Positions 1-7,903 are shown, counted from the first letter of the stretch. The stretch: DNA of 54,237 nucleotides from Candidatus Ghiorseimicrobium undicola (GCA_002796125.1 PCWA01000045.1:1-54237), one strand, 5' to 3'. Numbers and translations: made by a program. Notes: generated from the sequence alone by a model not told the origin.

Positions 1-226
1 CGGCTACCGTAGGTTCAACAAACTCCTCGTTTACCGCTATCTCAAGCTGGATTTTTTTCAAGAGATTGACTTCGTGGATTACGCCTCTGTATGTCTCGGT
101 AAAACCCTTCTGCTGGCCGCAGCCCAATACATTACTCACCGTCATTTTATGCACATCAGCTTCAAAAAGGGCCTTCTTCACATCAGGCAGTTTATGCGGC
201 TGAATCATCGCGATTATTAGTTTCAT
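1..226 (-). CDS. glnB: Nitrogen regulatory protein P-II, 5' part (cut by window edge)
   Basis: P-II trimers sense 2-oxoglutarate and ATP/ADP and control ammonium channels and nitrogen enzymes. The visible 75 residues match the family from the first residue: an [20 protein letters not shown]-type start, then the T-loop segment with [12 protein letters not shown]. Start ATG at 226 is preceded by a strong GAGGAGGT ribosome site. It follows amtB on the same strand, the classic amtB-glnB pairing, so it probably gates that channel. Oddity: aligned without gaps to E. coli GlnB, Tyr46 is kept but residue 51, the uridylylated Tyr in proteobacteria, is His. The C-terminal third lies outside the window. 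Confidence 0.93.
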   Translation of the reverse strand, partial: MKLIIAMIQPHKLPDVKKALFEADVHKMTVSNVLGCGQQKGFTETYRGVIHEVNLLKKIQLEIAVNEEFVEPTVA

Positions 227-247
227 TATAACCTCCTCAATGACGAC

Positions 248-289
248 ACAATTTACGGAATGAAGCATAGTTTCAATGACGTAAATTGT
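248..289. repeat. 10-bp perfect inverted repeat ahead of glnB
   Basis: The word ACAATTTACG (248-257) recurs as its exact reverse complement CGTAAATTGT at 280-289, 22 bases away, just upstream of the glnB ribosome site. It could be a hairpin in the amtB-glnB message or a regulator site. There is no U-run after it, so it is not a standard terminator. Confidence 0.5.
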
Positions 290-358
290 AAGTCGGAATT
301 GATCCCGCAGCCTGCCCACAAGGGCGGGCCATCCTAACACCTTTTAAGGATGAGCCCT

Positions 359-389
359 ATCGGGTAAATATCGCAGAGATTTACCCGAT
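359..389. repeat. Perfect 11-bp hairpin between amtB and glnB
   Basis: Arms ATCGGGTAAAT (359-369) and ATTTACCCGAT (379-389) pair perfectly around a 9-base loop. It lies 25 bases after the amtB stop. There is no U-run on the minus strand, so it may be an RNA processing or stability element that separates amtB from glnB expression. Its layout resembles the hairpin at 15267-15299, which also has a 9-base loop ending in AGAG. Confidence 0.55.
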
Positions 390-413
390 GCTTAGGCAAG
401 GGATAATATTAAT

Positions 414-1784
414 CTATTGTGTCGTGAATATCTCAAATCCGGCGTATGATTCCATGCCGTGTTCGCCGATATCAAGGCCTTTTAATTCTTCTTCTCCGGA
501 TACCCTTAAGCCGATAACCGCTTTGATTATACTGAAGATAATAAGCATGCTGATAAATACCCAGAAAAACACGGAAGTTACGCCAACTGCCTGCTTAAAA
601 AACTGGCCTAACCCTCCGCCGAAAAATAAACCGTTAACCGCGCCTACGCCGCTTGCCTGCCCGTAAGCAGCCTCCGCAAAAAGGCCTACAGCCAAGGTTC
701 CCCAGGCGCCGCATACGCCATGCACTGAAACCGCGCCCACAGGGTCATCTATATGTAAAACCTTATCTATAAATTCAACGCTTAAGACCACCAGGATGCC
801 TGCTATGGCGCCGATGATGATCGCAGACAACGGAGAAACACTGGCGCATCCGGCAGTAACCGCCACCAGCCCTGCCAAAGCTCCGTTTAATGCCATGCTG
901 GTATCGGGCTTGCCAAACCTTATCCAGGCAGCAAACATTGCCAAAATCGCCCCCGCGGCCGCTGCCAGATTCGTGGTTACGGCGATCGTAGCGATACTTA
1001 AGTTTGTCCCTGAAGTTGTGCTTCCGGGGTTAAAGCCGAACCAACCGAACCAAAGAATAAATACGCCGAGTGCCGCCAAAGGAATATTATGGCCGGGAAT
1101 CGCGTTTGATGACCCGTCACGATTATATTTGCCTAATCTGGGGCCCAGCAATATCGCCCCTGCCAAAGCAGCCCATCCACCCACTGAGTGAACCACGGTT
1201 GATCCGGCAAAATCAATCATGCCTAATTTCGAAAGCCATCCGCCTCCCCATATCCAATGGCCGGCCACAGGATAAATTACGGCAGTAATAAACACGCTAT
1301 ACCAAAGATAAGCACTGAATTTTGTGCGTTCTGCCATAGCGCCTGAAACAATCGTCGCGGAAGTTGCCGCGAAAACAGCCTGAAACATCCAAAAAGCAAA
1401 CTGCCACAGCCCTTCATTTGTGGAAGGATTTGCCGCTGACAATAAAAATCCATCAGTACCAAAAAGCCCGAAAGCGCTTGCCCCAAACATAATGCCGAAC
1501 CCGATAATCCAGTAAACGATTGAGCCGATGGCAAAATCCATAAGGTTTTTCATCATTATGTTGCAGGCATTTTTTGCGCGGGTAAAACCCGTCTCCACCA
1601 TGGCAAAACCCGCCTGCATGAAAAATACAAGGAAAGCCGCGATAAGCGTCCAGACCGTATTAATCGCCGTCGTGTTCGCCTCCACGCTTAATTCTTCAGC
1701 ATAAGCCAAACTCCCCAACCCCAAGGTAAGAAACAAAACCGGCAGCACCAATCCAAATTTTCCTTTACGTAGTTTAGTAAACAT
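414..1784 (-). CDS. amtB: Ammonium transporter AmtB
   Basis: Inner-membrane channel for NH4+/NH3 uptake, 456 residues. An N-terminal signal peptide ends near AYA (residues 27-29) and is followed by the usual string of hydrophobic segments. The pore twin histidines are visible: His199 in VVHSVGG and His355 in VSVHGVCGAWG. The segment MVETGFTRAKN is also typical of the family. The start ATG has an AAGGGGTG ribosome site. The gene begins 11 bases after the stop of the upstream porin-like gene and is followed by glnB, so the three look like one nitrogen operon. Regulation may occur in the leader upstream of the porin gene (2601-2710). Confidence 0.96.
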   Translation of the reverse strand: MFTKLRKGKFGLVLPVLFLTLGLGSLAYAEELSVEANTTAINTVWTLIAAFLVFFMQAGFAMVETGFTRAKNACNIMMKNLMDFAIGSIVYWIIGFGIMFGASAFGLFGTDGFLLSAANPSTNEGLWQFAFWMFQAVFAATSATIVSGAMAERTKFSAYLWYSVFITAVIYPVAGHWIWGGGWLSKLGMIDFAGSTVVHSVGGWAALAGAILLGPRLGKYNRDGSSNAIPGHNIPLAALGVFILWFGWFGFNPGSTTSGTNLSIATIAVTTNLAAAAGAILAMFAAWIRFGKPDTSMALNGALAGLVAVTAGCASVSPLSAIIIGAIAGILVVLSVEFIDKVLHIDDPVGAVSVHGVCGAWGTLAVGLFAEAAYGQASGVGAVNGLFFGGGLGQFFKQAVGVTSVFFWVFISMLIIFSIIKAVIGLRVSGEEELKGLDIGEHGMESYAGFEIFTTQ

Positions 1785-1795
1785 TTTATCACCCC

Positions 1796-2539
1796 TTAGA
1801 ATGCATATCCCAGGCTAAAGCCGGCATAAAAACGTTCTTTCTGGTTGCCATCATTTGTATCCTCTAAGTCGCCGAAGGGAACCGAATAGTTTATGCTTGG
1901 CGAAAAAGTTAAATTTTCTTTTAATGGGATAGTAAGCCCGGCGCTAAATAAACAGTCGCCGCCCTCTCCGGCAATAAATAACTCATTGTTATAGGCCAAG
2001 TGCGCGCCCAAGTCCAAAGTGATTTCCGGATCATCCACTACGGTAAAACTTTTAGAAACATCAAGTACCAGATAATCACCATCTCCGCCGCCGTTATCCT
2101 CATCGCCATAATCGTGATAATAGGTAAGGCTTGGTGAGAGGAAAAAATCCGGCAGAGCAAAACCCGCGTAAAATTCCCTGCTATAGCTGCCCGTACCCGG
2201 AAAATCATAATAAGTATGACCCAATGATAAGCTAAAGTTATCAAATTCCTTCGTGTAATCAATTATCACATCAGATTCGTCGGAATTTAAGCTATCATTG
2301 TTATCTACATCAAAACTCCCCCACCAGCTAAGCGTGAACCCATATTTACTCAAACTAAAACCCGGCTGGATGACAGGATCGGTATCCAGGGCAAACCCCC
2401 GCCAGATATATTGAGAATAGAAATCTAACGTTCCGGAAACTTCAATATCCAGGTTATCCAATACTCCCTCGCTGCCAAAAACCGCACCTGACACGCACAA
2501 AACCAATAAACCAACCGCTAAAACCAATACCTTTTTCAT
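1796..2539 (-). CDS. TorF-type (Gcw_chp) outer-membrane porin-like protein
   Basis: Predicted outer-membrane beta-barrel of 247 residues. It has a signal peptide (MKKVLVLAVGLL...VFG), then a segment with FYSQYIWRGFALDTDPVIQPG that is typical of the Gcw_chp/TorF family, alternating aromatic strands, and a C-terminal Phe as usual for barrels. The open frame extends 19 codons further up to 2596. I choose the ATG at 2539 because it begins the signal peptide and has GGAGAGGAGCG about 8 bases upstream. Directly upstream of amtB, it may admit ammonium or other nitrogen compounds to the periplasm. The substrate is inferred from context only. Confidence 0.8.
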   Translation of the reverse strand: MKKVLVLAVGLLVLCVSGAVFGSEGVLDNLDIEVSGTLDFYSQYIWRGFALDTDPVIQPGFSLSKYGFTLSWWGSFDVDNNDSLNSDESDVIIDYTKEFDNFSLSLGHTYYDFPGTGSYSREFYAGFALPDFFLSPSLTYYHDYGDEDNGGGDGDYLVLDVSKSFTVVDDPEITLDLGAHLAYNNELFIAGEGGDCLFSAGLTIPLKENLTFSPSINYSVPFGDLEDTNDGNQKERFYAGFSLGYAF

Positions 2540-2600
2540 TTCTTTCGCTCCTCTCCAGGCGCCAGTAATTTTCCCATAAGGTTCAAAGTTCCGCACTCAG

Positions 2601-2665
2601 TAAAAAACAAAAGGCGCCCATTTAATTTTAAGCCTTCCCGGCTTAACACATTAAATAGACGCCTT
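2601..2665 (-). terminator. Intrinsic terminator or attenuator in the porin-amtB leader
   Basis: On the minus strand AAGGCG...CGCCTT (2611-2616 with 2660-2665) closes a long stem. TTAAGCC/GGCTTAA forms its tip, and TTTTGTTTTTT follows. It lies about 60 bases upstream of the porin start and downstream of a possible promoter (TATAAT at 2718-2723). It could attenuate the nitrogen operon, or simply end transcription arriving from the lhgO/small-ORF unit. Confidence 0.75.
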
Positions 2666-2684
2666 AGTCTAATCTCGATTTTTA

Positions 2685-2710
2685 GCTATGTGCCAGCTTT
2701 GCACTATAGC
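2685..2710 (-). promoter_or_regulatory. 5' leader hairpin of the porin-amtB-glnB operon
   Basis: On the minus strand GCTAT-A-GTGC, a 7-base loop AAAGCTG, then GCACATAGC form a 9-bp stem with one bulged A. It would be the first structure of the transcript if the -10 at 2718-2723 is used, and it precedes the terminator hairpin by 20 bases. This two-hairpin layout is what an attenuation or riboswitch leader looks like. I do not recognise the motif class. Confidence 0.45.
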
Positions 2711-2717
2711 CTACACT

Positions 2718-2748
2718 ATTATAAGTAAAAAAAACCGCTTCTTGGTAA
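2718..2748 (-). promoter_or_regulatory. Possible promoter for the porin-amtB-glnB operon
   Basis: A perfect minus-strand TATAAT occupies 2718-2723. The -35 side is weak: TTACCA at 2743-2748 with a long 19-base spacer. Transcription would start near 2711, at the foot of the leader hairpin. Confidence 0.4.
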
Positions 2749-2753
2749 CCGCC

Positions 2754-2858
2754 CAGATTTTTGTTTCTCAAAAATCTGCCCGCGGGGCCGGCTATTTAAA
2801 TCTGTCAAGATTTAAATAGTTTTGCCGGGGCGCTCAAAATTGCTCTTTAATTTTGAGC
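2754..2858. repeat. Cluster of three perfect hairpins with GC-rich linkers
   Basis: The 2540-2897 gene-free stretch contains, besides the leader, three consecutive perfect hairpins: 10 bp (2754-2763/2769-2778), 12 bp (2792-2803/2808-2819, loop GTCA) and 10 bp (2832-2841/2849-2858). Each stem uses a different AT-rich word. Linkers are GC-rich, including the palindrome CCCGCGGG at 2779-2786. No U-run follows on either side. I see no coding sequence in it. Similar arrangements lie at 11933-12138 and 15120-15299. Confidence 0.6.
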
Positions 2859-2897
2859 CATAATTTTCCTATCTTGCAGAAAAACTTCCCTAATCTT

Positions 2898-3044
2898 CTA
2901 TTCTTTAACCTTATGTTCGGCTATATAAGAATTCCCTCTAAAAAAATCATCGGGGTTAAGCCCCTTTTTCTCCAGCTTTTTCCTTTTTTTGATTCTTTTT
3001 ACTTTTTGGCCGAATTTTATCTTTTTCTTTTTCAAATAACCCAT
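2898..3044 (-). CDS. Small highly basic protein (48 aa), unassigned
   Basis: A short open frame with an excellent AGGAGG four bases before its ATG at 3044 and a TAG stop at 2898-2900. It encodes 48 residues. The first 30 are mostly Lys/Arg (MGYLKKKKIKFGQKVKRIKK, then RKKLEKK), followed by GLNPDDFFRGNSYIAEHKVKE. It begins about 40 bases after the lhgO stop. The basic N-half suggests RNA or ribosome binding. It faintly recalls the small basic proteins of Verrucomicrobia/Chlamydiae/Planctomycetes, but I cannot assign it to that family. Confidence 0.7.
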   Translation of the reverse strand: MGYLKKKKIKFGQKVKRIKKRKKLEKKGLNPDDFFRGNSYIAEHKVKE

Positions 3045-3082
3045 CTATCCTCCTTTTAGATTTCTGGCTTTTTCCAGAAATT

Positions 3083-4204
3083 TCATTTACCTTTTTTAAT
3101 GAAGGTGTTAACTATTTCGGCTATGGCCAGGCAACCAGTCAAACCGGGAGATTCTATACCGATTAAGTTAATAAAGCCGTCAAGGCCTTCGGCGCCCTCT
3201 TCCCTTATGACAAAATCGCGAAAATCTTCTCCTTCTTCCTGTAATTTTGGCCTTATGCCGCAGGTATCACTTATCAAATCGCCTATTTCAAGAGCCGGTA
3301 AAAACCTTTTAGCTGAATTCAGGAATATTTTTTTATCTTCTTCGTTTACGCTGTAATCAATATGGTCTATGTATTTGGCATCAGGCCCCAGCCGCAGGGA
3401 ACCTGCCAAATCAGGAGTAATATGGATACCTAAATCTATTTTAGTTGCCGGAGGATATATTAGCCGTTTTATGGAAAATTTTCCGGAATTTTTTATCCTA
3501 AAATACTGGCCTTTGCAATAGGATATTTTATAACCAAGTTTCTCTATGTCCATACCGGCGGCTGCCGCCACTTTATCGGATGAAAGGCCTGCCGCGTTTA
3601 CAACAAACCTGGTTTCAAATTTGAATAATTCCCCGCCGGGTTCTTTTACCGTTACCGCGTATCCGCCGCTTTTTTTCTCTATACCCGCCGCCTCGCTTGA
3701 AAAAGAAAAGATCACACCGTTAGCTTCAGCTGCCTTATAAAAGAACTTCATCAAACCGTGGGTATCAATTATACCAGAATCAGGAGAAAATAGCGCTTTT
3801 TTTACTCTTATATCAGGCTCTAAACCGCTAATTTCGCCCGAGCCTAAAAACTTCAGATCCCGAACACCGCTTTTTTGCGCGTTTTCGTAAATAGATTCTA
3901 TCTTCTTAATTTCATCATCGCCGCTGGCCACTACCAGCTTACCTAATTTTTTATGCGCGATGTCATGTTTTTTACAAAGTTCATATAAAAGGCGGTTTCC
4001 TCTTATGCAGGTATCCGCTTTTAAGGAATGCGGCGCGTAATAAAGCCCCGCGTGTATAACTTCTGAATTTCGCGAGCTTGTTTCCCTTCCAAAAGAATCA
4101 TGGCGCTCTAAAACAAGAATGTCTTTATTATGCTTCGACAGCTCATAGGTAATTGCAAGGCCCACTACCCCTGCGCCGATTACAGTAATGTAAGTTTTCT
4201 GCAT
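3083..4204 (-). CDS. lhgO: L-2-hydroxyglutarate oxidase-like FAD protein (LhgO/YgaF)
   Basis: FAD-dependent oxidase of the DAO family, 373 residues. LhgO-type enzymes oxidise L-2-hydroxyglutarate to 2-oxoglutarate and pass electrons to the membrane. The N-terminal dinucleotide motif is VIGAGVVGLA (residues 8-17). The family hallmark SSRNSEVIHAGLYYAP follows at about 43-58, and the C-terminal GIESPGLTGCLAIAE closes the FAD domain. Length is slightly below the E. coli enzyme (about 420). The product 2-oxoglutarate is the ligand of P-II encoded downstream, which may or may not be coincidental. The upstream neighbour is yajQ, 59 bases away. No strong ribosome site is visible. Confidence 0.85.
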   Translation of the reverse strand: MQKTYITVIGAGVVGLAITYELSKHNKDILVLERHDSFGRETSSRNSEVIHAGLYYAPHSLKADTCIRGNRLLYELCKKHDIAHKKLGKLVVASGDDEIKKIESIYENAQKSGVRDLKFLGSGEISGLEPDIRVKKALFSPDSGIIDTHGLMKFFYKAAEANGVIFSFSSEAAGIEKKSGGYAVTVKEPGGELFKFETRFVVNAAGLSSDKVAAAAGMDIEKLGYKISYCKGQYFRIKNSGKFSIKRLIYPPATKIDLGIHITPDLAGSLRLGPDAKYIDHIDYSVNEEDKKIFLNSAKRFLPALEIGDLISDTCGIRPKLQEEGEDFRDFVIREEGAEGLDGFINLIGIESPGLTGCLAIAEIVNTFIKKGK

Positions 4205-4263
4205 CTTGAATATAAAAGGCTATATGCGGAGATTACGGGCCTAAGGCAAACATTTTTGGGCTA

Positions 4264-4758
4264 TTACCGATAATTGCAAAAATTTAAAGGCAGGGAAAAA
4301 TCCAAACCCCTGAGGTGCGCAATAACCACCTGCAAGTCATCCTTTTTCGGCGAACTGACCTTTATTTTTTCGCCTTCAATCTGCGCCTGGACTTTTAACC
4401 CTAATTTCTTTATGATTGCCACCAGTTCTTTAGCTTTTTCCTTATCAATGCCGGTGCAGATGTCTAATTTCTGGCGCAGATAACCTTCAAAAGCTTTTTC
4501 CGGATCATTAAACTTAAGGGATTTTGGAGAAATGCCTCTTTTTCCCATGCGCGTAAGCAGGATATCGCTAAGCGCCTTTAGTTTAAAATTATCATCGGCG
4601 ATTAAAACAATCCGCTTCTCTTTACGGTCATAATCAACGGAGGCTTTGCTGTTCTTAAAATCATAGCGCTGAGCCAATTCCTTCCTTGCCTGGTTTACGG
4701 CATTATCCATTTCCTGCAAGTCAACTTCCGAAACAATATCAAAAGAAAAATTTGCCAT
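4264..4758 (-). CDS. yajQ: YajQ family nucleotide-binding protein
   Basis: YajQ (UPF0234) proteins are about 160 residues with two RNP-like domains. Members bind cyclic di-GMP, tRNA or nucleotides. This one has 164 residues and the signatures FSFDIVSEVDLQEMDNAVNQ at the start, RYDFKNSK near 37, and LRGLDFSLPLNFCNYR at the end (family: R..DFPLPLQF.NFR). The open frame extends five codons upstream to a TTG at 4773. I choose the ATG at 4758 because the family begins there and AAAGGT lies 6 bases before it. It lies 38 bases downstream of the receiver gene, probably in the same transcript. Confidence 0.92.
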   Translation of the reverse strand: MANFSFDIVSEVDLQEMDNAVNQARKELAQRYDFKNSKASVDYDRKEKRIVLIADDNFKLKALSDILLTRMGKRGISPKSLKFNDPEKAFEGYLRQKLDICTGIDKEKAKELVAIIKKLGLKVQAQIEGEKIKVSSPKKDDLQVVIAHLRGLDFSLPLNFCNYR

Positions 4759-4796
4759 CTCAATACCTTTCAATATACATTTTTAAAAAATATTGC

Positions 4797-5177
4797 CTAT
4801 TCCTTACGCCCTAAAAAATTATCTATTTTACTTATTAAGATTTCTTTCGTTACCGGCTTTGCGATGAAATCATCGGCGCCCGCCTCAAATGCCCGTTTTT
4901 TATCTTCGTCTCTGGACATCGCCGAAAGCATTATGACCGGGATATCCTTAATATAAAGCTCATTTTTTAGCTTACGGCATGCTTCTATACCGTCCGCCTC
5001 AGGCATCACAATATCCAAAAATATAATGTCCGGCTTAAAATCATTTATGCGCTTGACTAAATCATGCGTATTTATCAGCGTCATAACTTCATAGCCGCCT
5101 ATACGCTTGAGCATTGAATCAATCAGCTGCAAGAAGAATATCTCATCATCAACTATTAATATTCTTTTATTTTCCAT
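4797..5177 (-). CDS. Single-domain response regulator (CheY-like receiver)
   Basis: A receiver domain of 126 residues without an output domain. The acidic pocket is Asp10-Asp11, the phospho-acceptor is Asp55 in IIFLDIVMPEADG, the switch Ser/Thr lies in VIMLSAMSR, and the conserved Lys lies in AKPVTKEIL near residue 107. It would be phosphorylated by a histidine kinase not present in this window and would act by protein contact. It sits between the TPR gene and yajQ on the same strand. The ribosome site (AAGGT) is unusually close to the ATG. Confidence 0.9.
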   Translation of the reverse strand: MENKRILIVDDEIFFLQLIDSMLKRIGGYEVMTLINTHDLVKRINDFKPDIIFLDIVMPEADGIEACRKLKNELYIKDIPVIMLSAMSRDEDKKRAFEAGADDFIAKPVTKEILISKIDNFLGRKE

Positions 5178-5257
5178 ACCTTGATTGCGCCTGGCAGCCT
5201 AAAACTTTTTTACCATTATAATACAATTTTGTAAAATTACCCTAATAAATTTATAAT

Positions 5258-6154
5258 TCAGAAATCCCTGCCGGAGCTATTTTTTAATCTGCCCAGAAAA
5301 CTTTCGGGTATCTTATACCCCAGGGACTCAGCCTTATGAATGTCCTGCCAGCATTTGTCGTATTCTTCCCGCATGAAATATACAACCGCGCGATTATAGT
5401 AGGCGAGGGCAAAATCAGGCGACATTTCTATAGCCTTGTTATAATCAGACAGCGCCTTCTCAATATCTCCCTTTCTAAGATACGCATTGCCTCGGTTACA
5501 ATATTCTACTACACGGCTTGGCTCAATCTCAAGAATCCGGCTATAGTCAAGAATGGCCTCATCAAACATGCCTTTGCTAAAGTATGCCTTTGCCCGGTTA
5601 TAATAAGCGGATATATCTTCGGCGTTATATTCTATGGCTTTGCTGAAATCTAATATCGCCATGTCAAAATCATTCTTTTTAAAGTAGGCGCTGCCGCGGT
5701 TATAGAATGCCGCGTAAAATTCAGGGTTAATTTCTATCGCTTTGCTATAATCGGCAATGGCCGAATCTAAATCGCTTTTTTTAAAATATGTGCTGCCGCG
5801 GCTAAAATAAGCCTCTGCGTAAGCGGGATTATCTTCTATAACCGAAGTAAATTCAGAAATCGCCTCATTATACATCCCTTTATTATCGTATGCCTGCCCT
5901 TTCTCCAGCAGGGCGTCTGCGTAGGCACATAGCGCTGTAAAAAATATGGACGCGATAAGAACAATGGCAAGCTGTTTATTCATGGCATTTCTCTTATTTT
6001 TTTTATCCAGATAATCCCCGCAAAGCTTATTCTTCTCTACAAGCATTTTCTTTTTGGCGCAGAATAAAGCCAAAAAAGTCCTGCAGGAGGCAGAGCCGTC
6101 TACGGCCTCCTCCTTGGGAAATTCAGCGTATTTACAGGTTAAATCACAAAACAT
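5258..6154 (-). CDS. Cys-rich N-terminal module plus membrane segment and six TPR repeats
   Basis: A 298-residue frame in three parts. Residues 1-50 carry five cysteines (3, 7, 24, 32, 45) in FCDLTCKYAEFPKEEA, SCRTFLALFC and NKLC, like a small metal-binding protein. From Met58 there is a secretion-signal-like stretch (MNKQLAIVLIASIFFTALCA). From about residue 80 come six TPRs of 34 residues (repeated AYYNRGxAYxxKGDxxxAIxDYxKAIEINP). The first ATG lies 2 bases after the pgi stop, which suggests translational coupling. The alternative start at 5983 (Met58) would yield a simple secreted TPR protein and leave the Cys module as a separate or relict gene. Function is not known; TPRs usually hold protein partners. 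Confidence 0.75.
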   Translation of the reverse strand: MFCDLTCKYAEFPKEEAVDGSASCRTFLALFCAKKKMLVEKNKLCGDYLDKKNKRNAMNKQLAIVLIASIFFTALCAYADALLEKGQAYDNKGMYNEAISEFTSVIEDNPAYAEAYFSRGSTYFKKSDLDSAIADYSKAIEINPEFYAAFYNRGSAYFKKNDFDMAILDFSKAIEYNAEDISAYYNRAKAYFSKGMFDEAILDYSRILEIEPSRVVEYCNRGNAYLRKGDIEKALSDYNKAIEMSPDFALAYYNRAVVYFMREEYDKCWQDIHKAESLGYKIPESFLGRLKNSSGRDF

Positions 6155-6156
6155 TT

Positions 6157-7809
6157 TTAAGAAGAACGCATATTTTTTAACGCGTTTATTAATCCGTTAG
6201 TAGAAGAATCATGCGAAGTAATTTCTTCATTGCCTGACAACTCGCTTAGTATATTCTTTGCTAACTTTTTCCCCAGCTCTACTCCCCACTGGTCAAAACT
6301 GAATATATTCCAGATTATCCCCTGACTAAAAACTTTATGTTCATACAGGGCAATAAGAGCCCCTAAATTATAAGGCGTTATCTTTTTAATCAATATGGAA
6401 TTGGAAGGCTTATTGCCCTCAAAAACCTTAAAAGGGGCAAGTTTTTTTATCTCTTTGTCAGATTTTCCTGATGCCCGAAGTTCATCTTGCGCCTCTTTTA
6501 ATGTCTTGCCCTTCATTAACGCTTCTGTCTGGGCGAAAAAATTGGAAAGCAGCATGTTGTGATGCGCGTCTATCGGATTATGCGAAACCGCGGGGGCTAT
6601 AAAATCACAAGGGATAAGCTTTGTACCCTGATGTATCAATTGATAGAAGGCGTGCTGGCCGTTGGTTCCGCATTCCCCCCAAATAACAGGGCCGACCTGA
6701 TAATTAAAGCGCCTGCCTTTTCTATTCACGCATTTTCCGTTGCTTTCCATATCGGCCTGCTGAAGATACGCGGGAAACCTGTGCAGGTATTGGTCATAAG
6801 GCAGAATCGCCTCTGTCTGGACGCCGAAAAAATTATTATACCAGATACTGATTAATGCCATTATCACCGGCATATTTTTATTAAAAGGGGCTTCTCTGAA
6901 GTGCTTGTCCATTGCGTGCGCCCCCTCAAGCATATGGATAAAATTCTCAAATCCGATAACCGCGGCGATGGAAAGCCCGATAGCCGACCAAAGAGAAAAC
7001 CTGCCGCCTACCCAATCCCAGAATCTAAACATATTCTCCGGCGCTATACCGAATGCTTTTACTTTTTCCTCATTGGTTGAGACGGCGGCAAAATGCCGCT
7101 TGATATGCGCCTCGTCTTTGGCTGATTCCATAAACCATCTTCTGGCGGTATGAGCATTGGCCATGGTCTCCTGCGTAGTAAAGGTTTTTGAGGCTACGAT
7201 AAATACGGCGGTCTCATGATTAATCATCTTTAATGCTTCCGCTATGTTGCTGGCATCAACATTAGAGACAAAATGCGCGTTAATACGCTTCTTATAAGGC
7301 CTTAAAGCTTCTGTTACCATTGCCGGACCCAGGTCAGAGCCTCCTATGCCGATATTGACAATATCGCTTATCGGCTTATTTGTATAACCTTTCCAATTTC
7401 CCGAAATAAGATCATCGCAAAACTGCCGCATTTGCCCTAATACGGAATTGACTTCTCCCATCACATCTTTTCCTTCCGTAACCACGGGAGAATTTGAACG
7501 GTTTCTAAGAGCGGTATGCAGCACGGCGCGGCCTTCGGTTTCATTAATTTTTGCCCCGCTAAACATCTGCTCTATAGCGTCTCTCAGGCAAGTTTCCTGC
7601 GCAAGAGACAAAAGCAACTTTAACGTTTGCTCCGTTAGAATATTCTTTGAATAATCAAAAAGCATATCTTCAAATCGAAGCGAAAATTTAGAGAACCTCT
7701 CCGGATCGTCTCTAAACATATCCGCCATATGCCTGTTTTTTATATCACGATAATGATTTTTTAGGGCAAGCCATGACTTGGTCCTTGCCGGATTAATTCT
7801 TTTAAGCAT
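6157..7809 (-). CDS. pgi: Glucose-6-phosphate isomerase
   Basis: Interconverts glucose-6-phosphate and fructose-6-phosphate, feeding glycolysis and sugar-nucleotide synthesis. At 550 residues it is the long E. coli-type enzyme. Visible signatures are [13 protein letters not shown] near residue 150, [13 protein letters not shown] (PGI signature 1) near 267, the catalytic Glu region [12 protein letters not shown], His in AHHNMLLSN, and Lys in [18 protein letters not shown] precedes the start. A strong terminator (7856-7903) just upstream separates it from the sigma-factor gene, so it should have its own promoter. It precedes the Cys-rich/TPR gene without a gap. Confidence 0.97.
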   Translation of the reverse strand: MLKRINPARTKSWLALKNHYRDIKNRHMADMFRDDPERFSKFSLRFEDMLFDYSKNILTEQTLKLLLSLAQETCLRDAIEQMFSGAKINETEGRAVLHTALRNRSNSPVVTEGKDVMGEVNSVLGQMRQFCDDLISGNWKGYTNKPISDIVNIGIGGSDLGPAMVTEALRPYKKRINAHFVSNVDASNIAEALKMINHETAVFIVASKTFTTQETMANAHTARRWFMESAKDEAHIKRHFAAVSTNEEKVKAFGIAPENMFRFWDWVGGRFSLWSAIGLSIAAVIGFENFIHMLEGAHAMDKHFREAPFNKNMPVIMALISIWYNNFFGVQTEAILPYDQYLHRFPAYLQQADMESNGKCVNRKGRRFNYQVGPVIWGECGTNGQHAFYQLIHQGTKLIPCDFIAPAVSHNPIDAHHNMLLSNFFAQTEALMKGKTLKEAQDELRASGKSDKEIKKLAPFKVFEGNKPSNSILIKKITPYNLGALIALYEHKVFSQGIIWNIFSFDQWGVELGKKLAKNILSELSGNEEITSHDSSTNGLINALKNMRSS

Positions 7810-7855
7810 AACTTTTTTCTCCTTTCAGCTATTATATCAGAAGGTAACCATTTGC

Positions 7856-7903
7856 AAACAAAAAATTACGGCTTTCAGGATATTTTCTTAAAAGCCGTAA
7901 TTT
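7856..7903 (-). terminator. Intrinsic terminator after the sigma-factor gene
   Basis: A perfect 13-bp stem (7863-7875 with 7891-7903) is followed on the minus strand by TTTGTTT. It lies 12 bases after the stop of the sigma-like gene and 46 bases before pgi. Confidence 0.85.

Noticed and set aside
2685-2710. Possible sigma-54 promoter (TGGCAC at 2690-2695 on the minus strand)
   Set aside because: The GC of the -12 element is missing at the required distance, so only half of the site is present.
2540-2897. tRNA or known riboswitch in the porin leader region
   Set aside because: No cloverleaf with a GTTC loop, and the leader does not match glutamine, cobalamin or other riboswitch cores that I know.
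2853-3059. Plus-strand open frame rich in Phe and Leu
   Set aside because: It is the complement of the Lys-rich small gene at 2898-3044, which has the ribosome site; the reverse frame does not.
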